A DNA stretch of 64,000 nucleotides from Knoellia sp. Soil729 (GTDB lineage Bacteria; Actinomycetota; Actinomycetes; Actinomycetales; Dermatophilaceae), in contig NZ_LMSA01000002.1 of assembly GCF_001427985.1 (NCBI RefSeq), forward strand, positions 722,544 through 786,543, read 5' to 3'. Position numbers and translations under genes: made by a program. This document shows, piece by piece, positions 52,409 to 61,009 of this stretch. How positions within the stretch are numbered: position 1 is the stretch's first letter; each line of letters opens with the position of its first letter. The notes under the pieces were generated by a model. The model saw nothing but the letters and a program-made list of their open reading frames with translations. It ran no database searches and was not told the origin of the DNA.

Positions 52409-53086
52409 TCAGGGCTCCTCGGTGGCGCCGCGCTCGTTGTAGCCGGGAGCGCGCTCCTGCCCGGTGAGCGCGGCGATGGAGTCCATGACGTCGTCGGTGA
52501 GCTGGCGGCGAGCGCGGCCGGCGGGCAGGCCGGCATACGTCGAGGGCAGGATCGGGGTCCCGAACGCGATGGTGACATCGGCCAGCTTGAGCCCCCGCTC
52601 TCCCACGGGCTGCACCTTGTCGGTGCCGATGAGACCGACCGGCACGACGGGGACGTCGGCGGTGAGCGACAGGAACGCGACCCCGGTGCGCCCGCGATAG
52701 AGGCGCCCGTCCCGTGAGCGCGTGCCCTCGGGATAGATACCGAACGCCTTGCCGTCACGCAGCACCTGCAGCGCGAGGTCGAGCGAGTCGCTCGCGCCGC
52801 GCGAGCTGTCCCGGTCCACGGGGATCGCGTCACCCGCCTCCATGAACCCGCGGATGAGGCGACCCCGGATGCCGGTGCCCGTGAAGTACTCGTTCTTGGC
52901 CAGGAACGACACCTTGCGTGGCGCCGCGACGGGGATGGCGAAGCTGTCGATGAAGGACAGGTGGTTGCTCGCGAGGAGGACGCCACCGGTGGCCGGGACG
53001 TTGCCCTTGCCGAGGATCGTGGGTCGCCAGACCGCATGGGCGAGCGACATCATCGCGGTGCGGCCGACCCAGTAGTAGGTGTTCAT
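52409..53086 (-). CDS. 1-acyl-glycerol-3-phosphate acyltransferase (PlsC) family
   Basis: 225 residues with the acyltransferase motifs NHLSFIDSFAIP (H-x4-D), FLAKNEYFTG, GIYPEGTRSRDG and VPVVPVGLIG in order. It acylates lysophospholipid or a related glycerol phosphate at the membrane. Its ATG overlaps the dnaX stop (ATGA, 53083-53086), so it is co-translated with a DNA polymerase subunit, an unusual pairing for a lipid enzyme. Confidence 0.9.
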   Translation of the reverse strand: MNTYYWVGRTAMMSLAHAVWRPTILGKGNVPATGGVLLASNHLSFIDSFAIPVAAPRKVSFLAKNEYFTGTGIRGRLIRGFMEAGDAIPVDRDSSRGASDSLDLALQVLRDGKAFGIYPEGTRSRDGRLYRGRTGVAFLSLTADVPVVPVGLIGTDKVQPVGERGLKLADVTIAFGTPILPSTYAGLPAGRARRQLTDDVMDSIAALTGQERAPGYNERGATEEP

Positions 53087-55431
53087 GCCTGCTCTTCGTG
53101 GATGACCGTCCCGCCGAGAACACGCTCGATCACGGGGACGCCCACCTCCCCGAGGCCTTCGATGTCCTCGTCGTCCTCGCTCATGGCGGAGTCGTCGGCG
53201 ACCGGTGGCTCGTCGGGGTCGGGCTCGGCGGCGACGGCCTCCTTGGCGCGGGCAAAGGGGCTGACCGGCTGGGGGTCGGCCGTCTCGGGCTGTTGCGTCG
53301 CCCAGGCGGGGGCGGCCGCGGCGCTGCTGCCTGCGCTGCCCCACTCGGCCTGCGTCGTGGGCGGGCTGCTCGGCACGTATGCCGCGGGCTCGCCTGCGCG
53401 CTGCTGCTCCCCCTGCGCCGCGGCACCGTTGGCCTGCGCGCGTTCGACCGGTGACTGCTGGGTGGCCGGGGCACGCGTCGGCTCAGGGGCGCTGCGGGGC
53501 GCGGGCTCGGGCCGGTTGGGGTTGATCGTCGCGACGCCGGGGACACCGCCCTCGGGGGCGGAGCCGTCGGCGGGGACGCCCTCGACGCGGGCATCGATAC
53601 CGAGGACGTCGATGAGGGCCTGCTGGACATAGGTCGCGTGGGGCCCGCGTCGGAACGTGTTGGCCAGGCCGGTCGTGGAGATGCCCAGCAGCAGGCGCTC
53701 GCCGTCGTAGTCGAGGACCTGGGCGTGCTCGGACACGAACGTCCACGTCGTGCGCCGCAGCTCGAACACCTTGGCCAGGACGTCGGGCCAGGAGCGGCGG
53801 ATCGCGGCCGTGTCGAGACCACCGGGACGAGCCGAAGGGGCCGAGGGAGGTGCGGTGTCGGCTGCTGTCTCGGGCGTTGCCGCAGGGGTCACGGACGCAG
53901 GAACCTGCTGCGGCGCTGCCTGCTGGGGTGCCGGCGGCATGGCGTGCGGAGACCGGGGCTCAAGGAACTCCGGCTCGTGGGGCTCGTACTCCGGCTCGGG
54001 CTCGGCCTCGTCGTGGCGAGGCCCGGGCGCCGACGGCGACGCCGCCGGCGGGAGGGTGTGCTGCGGCGGCTGGAGATCCGGCTGGGACGAGGGCTGCACC
54101 GCCGGGGCGACCGGAGGCTGCACCGACACCGGAGCCTGCTGCTGGGTGGGTGCCGACGCCTGCTGGCTCGGTGCCGGAGCCTGCTGGACCGGCTGCTGTT
54201 GAGCCGGCTGCTGCTGGCTTGGCGCTTGGCGGACCGGCACCGGAGCCGCGCCCGAACCGGACGGAACTCCGCCGACCTCGAGGCGACGTTCGAGACGGTC
54301 CAGGCGCGCGGCATACCCGGCTTCTCCGACGGCGCCAGGAAGCAGGATGCGCGCGGCGATGAGCTCGAGCTGGAGGCGGGGCGCGGTGGCGCCCGTCATC
54401 TCGGACAGGCCTGCGTTGACGATGTCGGCTGCTCGCGACAGTGCCCCGTGGCCAAAGGCCGCCGCCTGCTGGCGCATGCGCTCGAGCTGGTCCGGCGGGA
54501 GCGCGCGGAGCACGGCGGAGGCACCGTCGGGCACCGCGGCGACGACGATGAGGTCGCGCAGACGCTCGAGAAGGTCCTCGATGAAGCGGCGCGGGTCGAG
54601 CCCGGTCTCGATGACGCGCTCGATGGCCGAGAACGCACCCGCACCGTCGGCAGCACCGAACGCGTCGATCGCGGCGTCGAGCAGCTCGCTGTCGGTGAAC
54701 CCGAGCAGGGCTGCCGCCGACTCGTAGGTCAGCCCCTCCTCGCCCGAGCCCGCGATGAGCTGGTCGAGCACCGACAGGGAGTCACGCACCGAGCCACCAC
54801 CGGCGCGCACGACGAACGACAGGACCCCGGGCGCCACGGAGACGCCTTCGGCCACGCAGAGCCGCTCCATGTACTCGGTGAGCTGGCCCGGCGGCACCAG
54901 GCGGAACGGGTAGTGGTGGGTGCGCGAGCGGATCGTGCCGATGACCTTTTCGGGCTCGGTCGTCGCGAAGATGAACTTCACGTGCTCGGGCGGCTCCTCG
55001 ACGATCTTGAGCAGGGCGTTGAAGCCCTGCGGCGTCACCATGTGCGCCTCGTCGATGATGTAGATCTTGTAGCGGCTCTGCGCCGGGCCATAGCTGGCGC
55101 GTTCGCGCAGGTCACGGGCGTCGTCGACACCGCCATGGCTGGCCGCGTCGATCTCGATGACGTCGACGGTGCCCGCTCCGCCACGAGCGAGCGCCACGCA
55201 CGAGTCGCACCGACCGCAGGGCGTCGGCGTCGGGCCCTGCTCGCAGTTGAGGCAGCGCGCGAGGATGCGCGCGCTCGTCGTCTTGCCGCAGCCGCGGGGG
55301 CCGCTGAAGAGGTAGGCGTGGTTGACGCGCTCGGTCCGCAGCGCCTGCATGAGCGGCTCGGTGACGTGCTCCTGCCCGATGACGTCGTCGAACGTCTCGG
55401 GGCGATAGCGGCGGTACAGGGCGGTGCTCAC
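53083..55431 (-). CDS. dnaX: DNA polymerase III subunits gamma and tau
   Basis: 782 residues. The clamp-loader ATPase (1-370) has Walker A at 44-52 (GPRGCGKTT), a zinc module with cysteines in CLNCEQG and CGRCDSC, Walker B IIDEAHM and sensor 1 region FATTEPEKVIGTIRSR. Residues about 400-560 are a very Gln/Pro/Ala-rich linker, followed by a small folded domain (about 565-650, LDTAAIRRSWPDVLAKVFEL) and another disordered end. GTG start at 55431 (MSTALYRRYRPETF); the open frame continues 255 codons upstream but with no family match. Confidence 0.96.
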   Translation of the reverse strand: MSTALYRRYRPETFDDVIGQEHVTEPLMQALRTERVNHAYLFSGPRGCGKTTSARILARCLNCEQGPTPTPCGRCDSCVALARGGAGTVDVIEIDAASHGGVDDARDLRERASYGPAQSRYKIYIIDEAHMVTPQGFNALLKIVEEPPEHVKFIFATTEPEKVIGTIRSRTHHYPFRLVPPGQLTEYMERLCVAEGVSVAPGVLSFVVRAGGGSVRDSLSVLDQLIAGSGEEGLTYESAAALLGFTDSELLDAAIDAFGAADGAGAFSAIERVIETGLDPRRFIEDLLERLRDLIVVAAVPDGASAVLRALPPDQLERMRQQAAAFGHGALSRAADIVNAGLSEMTGATAPRLQLELIAARILLPGAVGEAGYAARLDRLERRLEVGGVPSGSGAAPVPVRQAPSQQQPAQQQPVQQAPAPSQQASAPTQQQAPVSVQPPVAPAVQPSSQPDLQPPQHTLPPAASPSAPGPRHDEAEPEPEYEPHEPEFLEPRSPHAMPPAPQQAAPQQVPASVTPAATPETAADTAPPSAPSARPGGLDTAAIRRSWPDVLAKVFELRRTTWTFVSEHAQVLDYDGERLLLGISTTGLANTFRRGPHATYVQQALIDVLGIDARVEGVPADGSAPEGGVPGVATINPNRPEPAPRSAPEPTRAPATQQSPVERAQANGAAAQGEQQRAGEPAAYVPSSPPTTQAEWGSAGSSAAAAPAWATQQPETADPQPVSPFARAKEAVAAEPDPDEPPVADDSAMSEDDEDIEGLGEVGVPVIERVLGGTVIHEEQA

Positions 55432-55498
55432 GGCCCCCAACCTAGTCGCCGTGCAGGACAGCCGGTATGCCGCGTTCACCGCCCCCCACCCCCCACTG

Positions 55499-55532
55499 CC
55501 CCAACTTTTGCTCCCCGTGCGGGAACCTCGGG
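55499..55532 (-). repeat. Intergenic element, copy B (inverted relative to copy A)
   Basis: On the minus strand GAGGTTCCCGCACGGGGAGC then AAAAGTTGGGG, matching 52374-52408. It lies in the dnaX/ABC divergent promoter region. Confidence 0.55.
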
Positions 55533-55614
55533 CGACCGGTGGGTTCATTTCCCTCCCGACTCCAAGGTTCCCTCCGGATGGGCGCGCGAGGTGGCGGTCG
55601 AGGGGGTCGATACC

Positions 55615-56271
55615 GTGCCCTTCATGGATGTCCGGGCCGAAGACGTGTCGAAGGTGATCGGACCGGCGACCCTGCTCGCCCCCGTCTCGGTCACCGCACC
55701 CACCGGCTCCTGCCTCGTGCTGAGAGGGCCCAACGGCTCCGGCAAGACCACCCTGCTGCGCATCCTCATCGGCATGATGCCGCCCACCACCGGCAAGGCG
55801 TTCCTCGGCGACCTCGCCGCCGACGAGCGCGACCCCGCCGTCCGTGCGGCCGTGGCCGCCCTCGCCGGTCCTCCCGCGACCTATCGCGACCTCACCCTGC
55901 GCGACCACCTCGTCCTGCTCGACGCGACCTGGGCCGGCGACCCCGAGACCAGCGACGACCGCGTGGCAGCGGCTCTCACCGACCTCGGCATCGGTGAGCT
56001 GGGTGGCCGCTTCCCCCACGAGCTGTCGTCGGGCCAGACCCAGCTCTTCCGGCTGGCCCTCACCCTCTTCCGGCCGAGCGAGGTGCTCGTCCTCGACGAG
56101 CCCGAGCAGCGCCTCGACACCTCCAAGCGCGCTCTGGTCGCCGACCTCATCGCCGCTCGACGGGACGCGGGCACGACCGTCGTCCTCGCCTGCCATGACC
56201 CGCTCATCACCGAGCGTGTCACCGCCGGCGACGCGGACCAGGTCGTCGACCTCGTCGCTGCCGAGGGCTGA
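55615..56271 (+). CDS. ABC transporter ATP-binding protein
   Basis: 218 residues, a single nucleotide-binding domain: Walker A RGPNGSGKTTLLRIL, signature LSSGQTQLFRLAL (in place of LSGGQ), Walker B EVLVLDEPEQRLD and the switch His in ACHDPLI. Short ABC ATPases of this kind work with a membrane subunit encoded next door, here 6 bp downstream. The direction is probably export. The GTG at 55615 has GAGGGGG 8 bp upstream; an ATG at 55624 is the alternative. Confidence 0.9.
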   Translation: MPFMDVRAEDVSKVIGPATLLAPVSVTAPTGSCLVLRGPNGSGKTTLLRILIGMMPPTTGKAFLGDLAADERDPAVRAAVAALAGPPATYRDLTLRDHLVLLDATWAGDPETSDDRVAAALTDLGIGELGGRFPHELSSGQTQLFRLALTLFRPSEVLVLDEPEQRLDTSKRALVADLIAARRDAGTTVVLACHDPLITERVTAGDADQVVDLVAAEG

Positions 56272-56276
56272 CCCGC

Positions 56277-57686
56277 ATGAGTGTCACCGCCGACTCCGAG
56301 CGCCTCACCGACACCGTCCACGTCCTCCATGGACCGGGCGGGAACCCGGCCCGCAAGGAGGTGGCGTATACCGCGTACGTCGCCGTCATCGTCGTCGGCC
56401 TCTACGGCTTCCCCCTCCTGCGCTCCCTCGTCATCGCGGCCGACCGCGAGGCCATGGCATCGGCCCTGCGCTCCCCGTGGGCTGCCCTCGTCCTGGTCGT
56501 ACTCGTTGCAGCGGTGGCCGTGGCGGCACGGGAGGCAGGAAGGGTGCGCGGGCCCGTCGTGGCGCCGGTCCCGTGGATCGACCACGTCGTCGCCTCGTCG
56601 ATCGACCGGTGGGCGAGCCTGCGACCGTGGTTCGGCTACTCGCTCTTCGCCGCGCTGTTCGCGGGCGGCCTCGCCGGGCTCCTCGTCGGGGCGGCATTCG
56701 CCGGCGCCCGGGCCGCCGGCTGGTGGATCCTGCCGGTCAGCCTCGTCGTGGGCGTCCTCGTCGGACTGCTGGCCGGTGCCGCCTGGCTCCTGGGTCAGAG
56801 TCGCCTCTCCCCCGAACCCCTGACGACCTCGACACCAGGCCCCAGTGGGGCACGAAGCCGGCCCTGGGTGCGCGAGGTGCGACGGCTCGGGATCCACGAG
56901 CTGCGCACCCAGTCGTCCCGTTCGAACCGGATCGTCGGTGGCGTCCATGCCGGCGACCTGCGTGCCGTCCGGCTGGAGGCTGCTCGACCCATCGCCCGCG
57001 GCCGTGGCCTGCACCTGCGGCACCACGGCCCGGTCATGACGCTCGTCGCGCGCGACGTCCTCGGCCTGCGTCGTGCACCTGCAGCCGGTGTGGTGGGCCT
57101 GTTCCTGTGCGTGGTCGCCGCCTGCGCGCTCGGCGCCACGCTGGGCAGCACCGCCGTGCCACCGCTCGTCGGCTTCGTCGCGGCCCTCGTGAGCTTCCTG
57201 GGCTTCAGCGCACTGTCCGAGGGGCTGCGGCTGGAGGCCGACACGATGGGCACGCCTCCCCTCTTCGGCGCCCCGCCGGTGCGGGCCGCTGCTGCGCACG
57301 TCCTGCTCCCGGGCACCGTCCACCTGGTCACGACGGTGGTCGTCGGCAGCGTCACGGCCGTAGCCCTGGGCGCGGACGTCGGAGCCGTCCTGCCCTGGCT
57401 TGTCATGACGACACCGTTCCTCGCGGGCGGGGCGCTGCGCGCGGCTTACCGGGGTCGGCCGCCGACGAGCCCGTTCAACCCCGTGCCGAACCCGCAGATG
57501 GTCGCCCTCTGGTACGCCTCACCGGTGCTGCTGTGCACGGTGCTCATCGGCGCGATGGTCTGGGGCGCGACGCGCTTCCCCACCAACGGCTGGTTCGTCA
57601 TCGCGACCTGGGTCGCTGCCTTCTGGCTGTTCTACTCCGGGCTCAACCGCGTGCAACGCGAGAACCTGGCCCACCGCGACGTCTGA
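56277..57686 (+). CDS. ABC transporter membrane subunit (DUF6297-like)
   Basis: 469 residues with about 12 hydrophobic helices in three blocks, separated by a soluble loop (about 185-240, Arg-rich with WVREVRRLGIHELRTQ). LFLCVVAACALGATLG and LLPGTVHLVTTVVVGSVTAV are examples. This is the layout of actinobacterial ABC-2-like permeases annotated DUF6297. Its start follows the ATPase stop by 5 bp, so the pair forms one exporter; the substrate is unknown. Confidence 0.78.
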   Translation: MSVTADSERLTDTVHVLHGPGGNPARKEVAYTAYVAVIVVGLYGFPLLRSLVIAADREAMASALRSPWAALVLVVLVAAVAVAAREAGRVRGPVVAPVPWIDHVVASSIDRWASLRPWFGYSLFAALFAGGLAGLLVGAAFAGARAAGWWILPVSLVVGVLVGLLAGAAWLLGQSRLSPEPLTTSTPGPSGARSRPWVREVRRLGIHELRTQSSRSNRIVGGVHAGDLRAVRLEAARPIARGRGLHLRHHGPVMTLVARDVLGLRRAPAAGVVGLFLCVVAACALGATLGSTAVPPLVGFVAALVSFLGFSALSEGLRLEADTMGTPPLFGAPPVRAAAAHVLLPGTVHLVTTVVVGSVTAVALGADVGAVLPWLVMTTPFLAGGALRAAYRGRPPTSPFNPVPNPQMVALWYASPVLLCTVLIGAMVWGATRFPTNGWFVIATWVAAFWLFYSGLNRVQRENLAHRDV

Positions 57687-57694
57687 CGGGAGCC

Positions 57695-58126
57695 TCACTC
57701 CGAAGGGGAACGGCGGCGCTCGGGCAGCCCCGCGGCATACAGGGCGGCTGCGACGAGCACGGGCTGGAAGAAGAGCCGGACGAGCCGCTTGGTGTCCGTG
57801 TCGAGACCGAACGCACTCACGCCGTCGACGTACTGCGCGATGTTGCCCGGGAAGATCACCACGTAGAACGCCGCGAGCGCCACGCCGGTGAGGCGCCTGT
57901 ACCTCGGCAGGGTGAGCAGTGCCACCCCGAGAGTGACCTCGACGACCCCCGATCCGAGCACCACGAGGTCGGCGTCGACGGGCACCCAGCTCGGCACCTG
58001 CGCGCGGAAGTCGTCGCGCGCGACGGTGAGGTGCAGGGTGCCCGCTGCGGTCATGAAGGCGCCCAGCACGATGCGGGTGAGGTTCTGCGCGAGCGATGCA
58101 CCGACCCGGCGTGTGAGGAAGCCCAT
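57695..58126 (-). CDS. DoxX-family membrane protein
   Basis: 143 residues with four hydrophobic helices (IVLGAFMTAAGTLHLTV; LVVLGSGVVEVTLGVALLTL; LTGVALAAFYVVIFPGNIAQ; FFQPVLVAAALYAAGL). The GTLH and FPGNIAQYVDG segments fit the DoxX/DoxD group of small redox-linked membrane proteins. Exact function is unknown. It converges on the ABC permease gene with 8 bp between. Confidence 0.8.
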   Translation of the reverse strand: MGFLTRRVGASLAQNLTRIVLGAFMTAAGTLHLTVARDDFRAQVPSWVPVDADLVVLGSGVVEVTLGVALLTLPRYRRLTGVALAAFYVVIFPGNIAQYVDGVSAFGLDTDTKRLVRLFFQPVLVAAALYAAGLPERRRSPSE

Positions 58127-58220
58127 GGCGTCACGCTAGAGCGCGGCAGCACGGACCAGCCGAGCGGCCCCGGGAACTGCGGTTGAGGTGCGCCGACAGG
58201 GTGGACGTATCGTCGAAGGC

Positions 58221-58922
58221 ATGCGCATCGATGTCTGGTCCGACCTGGTCTGCCCCTTCTGCCACATCGGCCGCCGCCGCCTCGAGCTCGCGCTCGAGCA
58301 GTTTGAGCACGCCGACGAGGTCGAGGTGACCTGGCACAGCTATGAGCTGGACCGGTCGGCGCCGCCCGTGGTCGAGGGGTCCAACGTCGACCGCATTGCC
58401 GCCAAGTACGGCCGCCCGCGCGAGGAGATGGTGGCCCAGCACGAGGCCATGGCCGCGGACGCTGCCGAGGTCGGGCTCGACTTCCAGTGGGACAAGGTCG
58501 CCGGCGGCAACAGCTTCGACGCCCACCGCGTCCTCCACCTCGCCCGCGCCCGCGGCCTCGAGAAGCCCGTGACGGACCGGGTCATGCGGGGCTGGTACAC
58601 CGAGGGCGAGGCGATCGGCGACACCGACACGTTGGTGCGGCTCGCCGTCGAGGGCGGGCTCGGCGAGAAGGACGTGCGCGAGATGCTCGGCTCCGACGCC
58701 TACGGCTACGACGTGCGCGCCGACGAGGCGACCGCCAACCAGATCGGCATCACGGGCGTCCCGACGTTCGTGCTCGACCAGAAGTTCGCCGTCACCGGCG
58801 CCCAGCCCGTCGACGGGCTGCTGCGCGCGCTCGAGCTCACGTGGGAGGACCGGGGCAATGCGCCCGAGCAGCGCGGCGGTGGCTGCGGTGGGTGCGAGGG
58901 CGGCTGCGCCTGCGGAGCCTGA
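58221..58922 (+). CDS. DsbA-family thiol oxidoreductase (FrnE-like) with Cys-rich tail
   Basis: 233 residues of the FrnE/2-hydroxychromene-2-carboxylate isomerase-like DsbA group, cytosolic (no signal peptide). The active site is CPFC in SDLVCPFCHIGRRRLE; the cis-Pro loop is GITGVPTFVLDQKFAVTGAQ. It ends in a cysteine-rich tail, GGGCGGCEGGCACGA (four cysteines), which the core family lacks and which might bind metal or act as a second redox centre. Probably acts in disulfide exchange. Confidence 0.9.
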   Translation: MRIDVWSDLVCPFCHIGRRRLELALEQFEHADEVEVTWHSYELDRSAPPVVEGSNVDRIAAKYGRPREEMVAQHEAMAADAAEVGLDFQWDKVAGGNSFDAHRVLHLARARGLEKPVTDRVMRGWYTEGEAIGDTDTLVRLAVEGGLGEKDVREMLGSDAYGYDVRADEATANQIGITGVPTFVLDQKFAVTGAQPVDGLLRALELTWEDRGNAPEQRGGGCGGCEGGCACGA

Positions 58923-58944
58923 CACCCCGTCGGGCCAACAAACG

Positions 58945-59042
58945 ACGAAGACACCCCGCGTACCTGGAAGAGCTCACCTGCCCTTGCTGCATTCCTGCCC
59001 TGGGGGAGTTCGGCGAGGTACCACCACGCGGGGTGCCGGTCC
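58945..59042 (-). ncRNA. ffs: Signal recognition particle RNA (small, 4.5S-type)
   Basis: On the minus strand a long hairpin of about 97 nt: outer stem CGCGGGGTG/CACCCCGCG-type pairing, inner segments CCGAACTCCCCCAGGGC and AAGGGCAGGTGAGCTC, and the apical GCAGGAATGCAGCAAGGGC with the GGAA tetraloop that Ffh binds. The tetraloop is closed by A-U inside G-C, a compensatory change from the usual C-G. A T-rich tail follows. Ends are estimated. Confidence 0.85.
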
Positions 59043-59093
59043 CCATGCTAACCCGACGCGAGGGACGTCCTCCAACTCAGGTTGCGTGCGCGG

Positions 59094-60038
59094 TCAGGCC
59101 AGATGCACGTATGCCGGGTGCCTGGGGATCGTGCCCGTCTCGCCGAGCAGGGTGGCGAGGTGCAGGGCCCCGTCGAGCGCACCGCCCACCGCCGGCGTGA
59201 GCGTGGCACCGGCGGCCCGGACGGCCGCCTCGAGGGACTCGCGCACCGGCGAGGCGTCGAGCAGGCCGCCGGTCGCCACGAGGGTGGGCTCCGTGATGCC
59301 CCGGGCCGCGGAGAAGAGGGACTCGGCCAGCGCCTCACCGGCCTCCCGGCAGATCCGTGCGGCGACAGCATCACCGACGGTGGCCGCCTGAGCGACCCGC
59401 GGCGCGAACGAGGCGAGGAGCTGCGGCGATTCCGCGCCGGTCATCACGCGCCGGGGCCAGTGCGAGGTCGGGCCGAAGGCCGCCTCCCCGTCCACGAGCA
59501 GGCGTTCGGAACCGTCCGGGAGCCCGTCGTGGTGGCGCAGACCTGCACGCAGTCCGGCAAGGCCGACCGAGGCCGCGGACCCGCGGTCCCCGAGGACGTG
59601 GCCCCAGCCGTCGACGAGCCGCCACACCGACGTGTCCGCCGACCCGAAGTCCGACCCGAAGGCCACGGCACCGGTCCCCGCAGCCACGACCGCCCCGGGA
59701 CGCACCTCGCCCAGTGCCCCGACGAGGGAGGCCACCGCGTCACTGACGACAGCCGTGCGCGCCGCACCCAGGCCGGACGAGACTGCCCCCACGACCTCGG
59801 TCGGGTTCGAGAGGAACAGCAGTCCCCGTTGGGACCAGCACACCGCTGCCACGTCACCCACGGCCACTCCACCCTCGCGCAGCAACCGGGACGCATCGGC
59901 CACCAGCGCACCCACGTCGACCCCTCGCTCCCCGATCCGAGCTCCGGGTGCGGTGAGCACGGAGCTCAGCCGGCCGGCATACCGGAAGGTCAGGCGCAGC
60001 CCGGAACCGCCGACGTCCACGCCGACGACCGCACTCAC
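59094..60038 (-). CDS. N-acetylhexosamine kinase (BadF/BadG/BcrA/BcrD ATPase family)
   Basis: 314 residues of the ASKHA fold: phosphate 1 motif VVGVDVGGSGLRLTF at the N-terminus, VVAAGTGAVAFG and the DGWGHVLGDRGSA segment typical of GlcNAc/MurNAc kinases of this family. Its start overlaps the murQ stop (4 bp), so it likely phosphorylates MurNAc or GlcNAc freed by muropeptide recycling before MurQ acts. Specificity cannot be told from sequence. Confidence 0.88.
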   Translation of the reverse strand: MSAVVGVDVGGSGLRLTFRYAGRLSSVLTAPGARIGERGVDVGALVADASRLLREGGVAVGDVAAVCWSQRGLLFLSNPTEVVGAVSSGLGAARTAVVSDAVASLVGALGEVRPGAVVAAGTGAVAFGSDFGSADTSVWRLVDGWGHVLGDRGSAASVGLAGLRAGLRHHDGLPDGSERLLVDGEAAFGPTSHWPRRVMTGAESPQLLASFAPRVAQAATVGDAVAARICREAGEALAESLFSAARGITEPTLVATGGLLDASPVRESLEAAVRAAGATLTPAVGGALDGALHLATLLGETGTIPRHPAYVHLA

Positions 60039-60955
60039 AGGGGTTGAGGGGCGCCGAGTGCTCGCAGCGCCACCGCCACGGAGTCGTCGTGCGCCGCGAG
60101 CGACGCGACCGCCTCCGCGACGGGCACGCCCGCCAGCAGCGAGAGCAGTGACGGCTTGAGCTGGCCGTCAGCGGCGTCCAGCGCGGCGCGGGCGTCGCCG
60201 TCGGAAGCGCCACTGGCCTCACGGAGGATCCGCACCATCCGCCCACGGAGCTTGGCGTTGGTGGCGACGACGTCGACCATGAGGTTGGACCAGGTGCGTC
60301 CCAGCCGGATCATCACGGCCGTCGAGAACGCGTTGAGCACGAGCTTCTGGGCGGTGCCCGCCTTGAGCCGAGTGGACCCGGTGAGGATCTCCGGTCCGGT
60401 CGCGGGGGCGATGAGGTGGTCGGCGTATGCCGCGAGCTCGGCTTGCGGGTTGGCCGTCACGAGCGCGGTTCGCGCGCCTCGCTCCCGGGCGGCCTCGAGC
60501 GCCCCCCGGATGTAGGGAGTGCGTCCCGAGGCGGTCAGCCCGATCGCGATGTCGAGCCCGGTGAGCGAGGCCGCCTCGGCACATCCGAGGTCGATGTCGT
60601 CCTCGACGTTCTCGACGGCGTTGACGAGGGCGGCGTTCCCCCCGGCGTGGTGGGCGACGAACAGCCCGGCCGGCACGTTGAAGGTCGGCAGCAGCTCGGC
60701 GGCGTCGAGGACCGCGAGACGCCCCGAGGTCCCCGCACCGAAGTAGTGGATGTGGCCGCCGGCCCGGATCGCCTCGACCGCGTGGTCGACGAGGAGGGCC
60801 AGCTCGGGGAGCACGACCGCGACCGCGTCGGCGACCGTGCGGTCGGCCTCGTTCATCAGCGTGAGGACCTCGAGCGTCGACGCGGTGTCGATGGCGTAGG
60901 TGCCCGGGTGGCGCTCCTCGGTGGGTGCAGACACGCTGACGTCGTCGATGGCCAT
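60035..60955 (-). CDS. murQ: N-acetylmuramic acid 6-phosphate etherase
   Basis: 306 residues with the SIS domain (HIHYFGAGTSGRLAVLDAAE near residue 70) and the MurQ signature ENVEDDIDLG, GPEILTGSTRLKAGTAQKLV. It splits MurNAc 6-phosphate into GlcNAc 6-phosphate and lactate. A near-perfect operator-like repeat lies just upstream, between it and murR. Co-translated with the kinase downstream. Confidence 0.95.
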   Translation of the reverse strand: MAIDDVSVSAPTEERHPGTYAIDTASTLEVLTLMNEADRTVADAVAVVLPELALLVDHAVEAIRAGGHIHYFGAGTSGRLAVLDAAELLPTFNVPAGLFVAHHAGGNAALVNAVENVEDDIDLGCAEAASLTGLDIAIGLTASGRTPYIRGALEAARERGARTALVTANPQAELAAYADHLIAPATGPEILTGSTRLKAGTAQKLVLNAFSTAVMIRLGRTWSNLMVDVVATNAKLRGRMVRILREASGASDGDARAALDAADGQLKPSLLSLLAGVPVAEAVASLAAHDDSVAVALRALGAPQPL

Positions 60956-60983
60956 GATCGCAGGTTAGTTTCCCACGAGTAGT

Positions 60984-61009
60984 GCGTCAATCATGTGAAT
61001 GAGTCACGC
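60984..61009. promoter_or_regulatory. MurR operator candidate
   Basis: GCGTCAATCAT, GTGA, ATGAGTCACGC: 11-bp arms with 9 matching pairs, 29 bp before the murQ start and overlapping the murR stop, AT-rich for this genome. As MurR/RpiR proteins are repressors that bind dyads in front of murQ genes, this is the natural target. Inferred from symmetry and place. Confidence 0.55.

Noticed and set aside
53638-55614. 877-codon open frame on the plus strand running through dnaX into the ABC ATPase gene
   Set aside because: The part before 55615 is antisense to dnaX and made of Arg/Gly/Leu-rich low-complexity sequence; only the last 218 codons match a family. High GC leaves antisense frames open.
55432-56196. 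255-codon N-terminal extension of dnaX
   Set aside because: It is antisense to the ABC ATPase gene, shows no family likeness, and DnaX proteins start at MSTALYRRYRPE as here.
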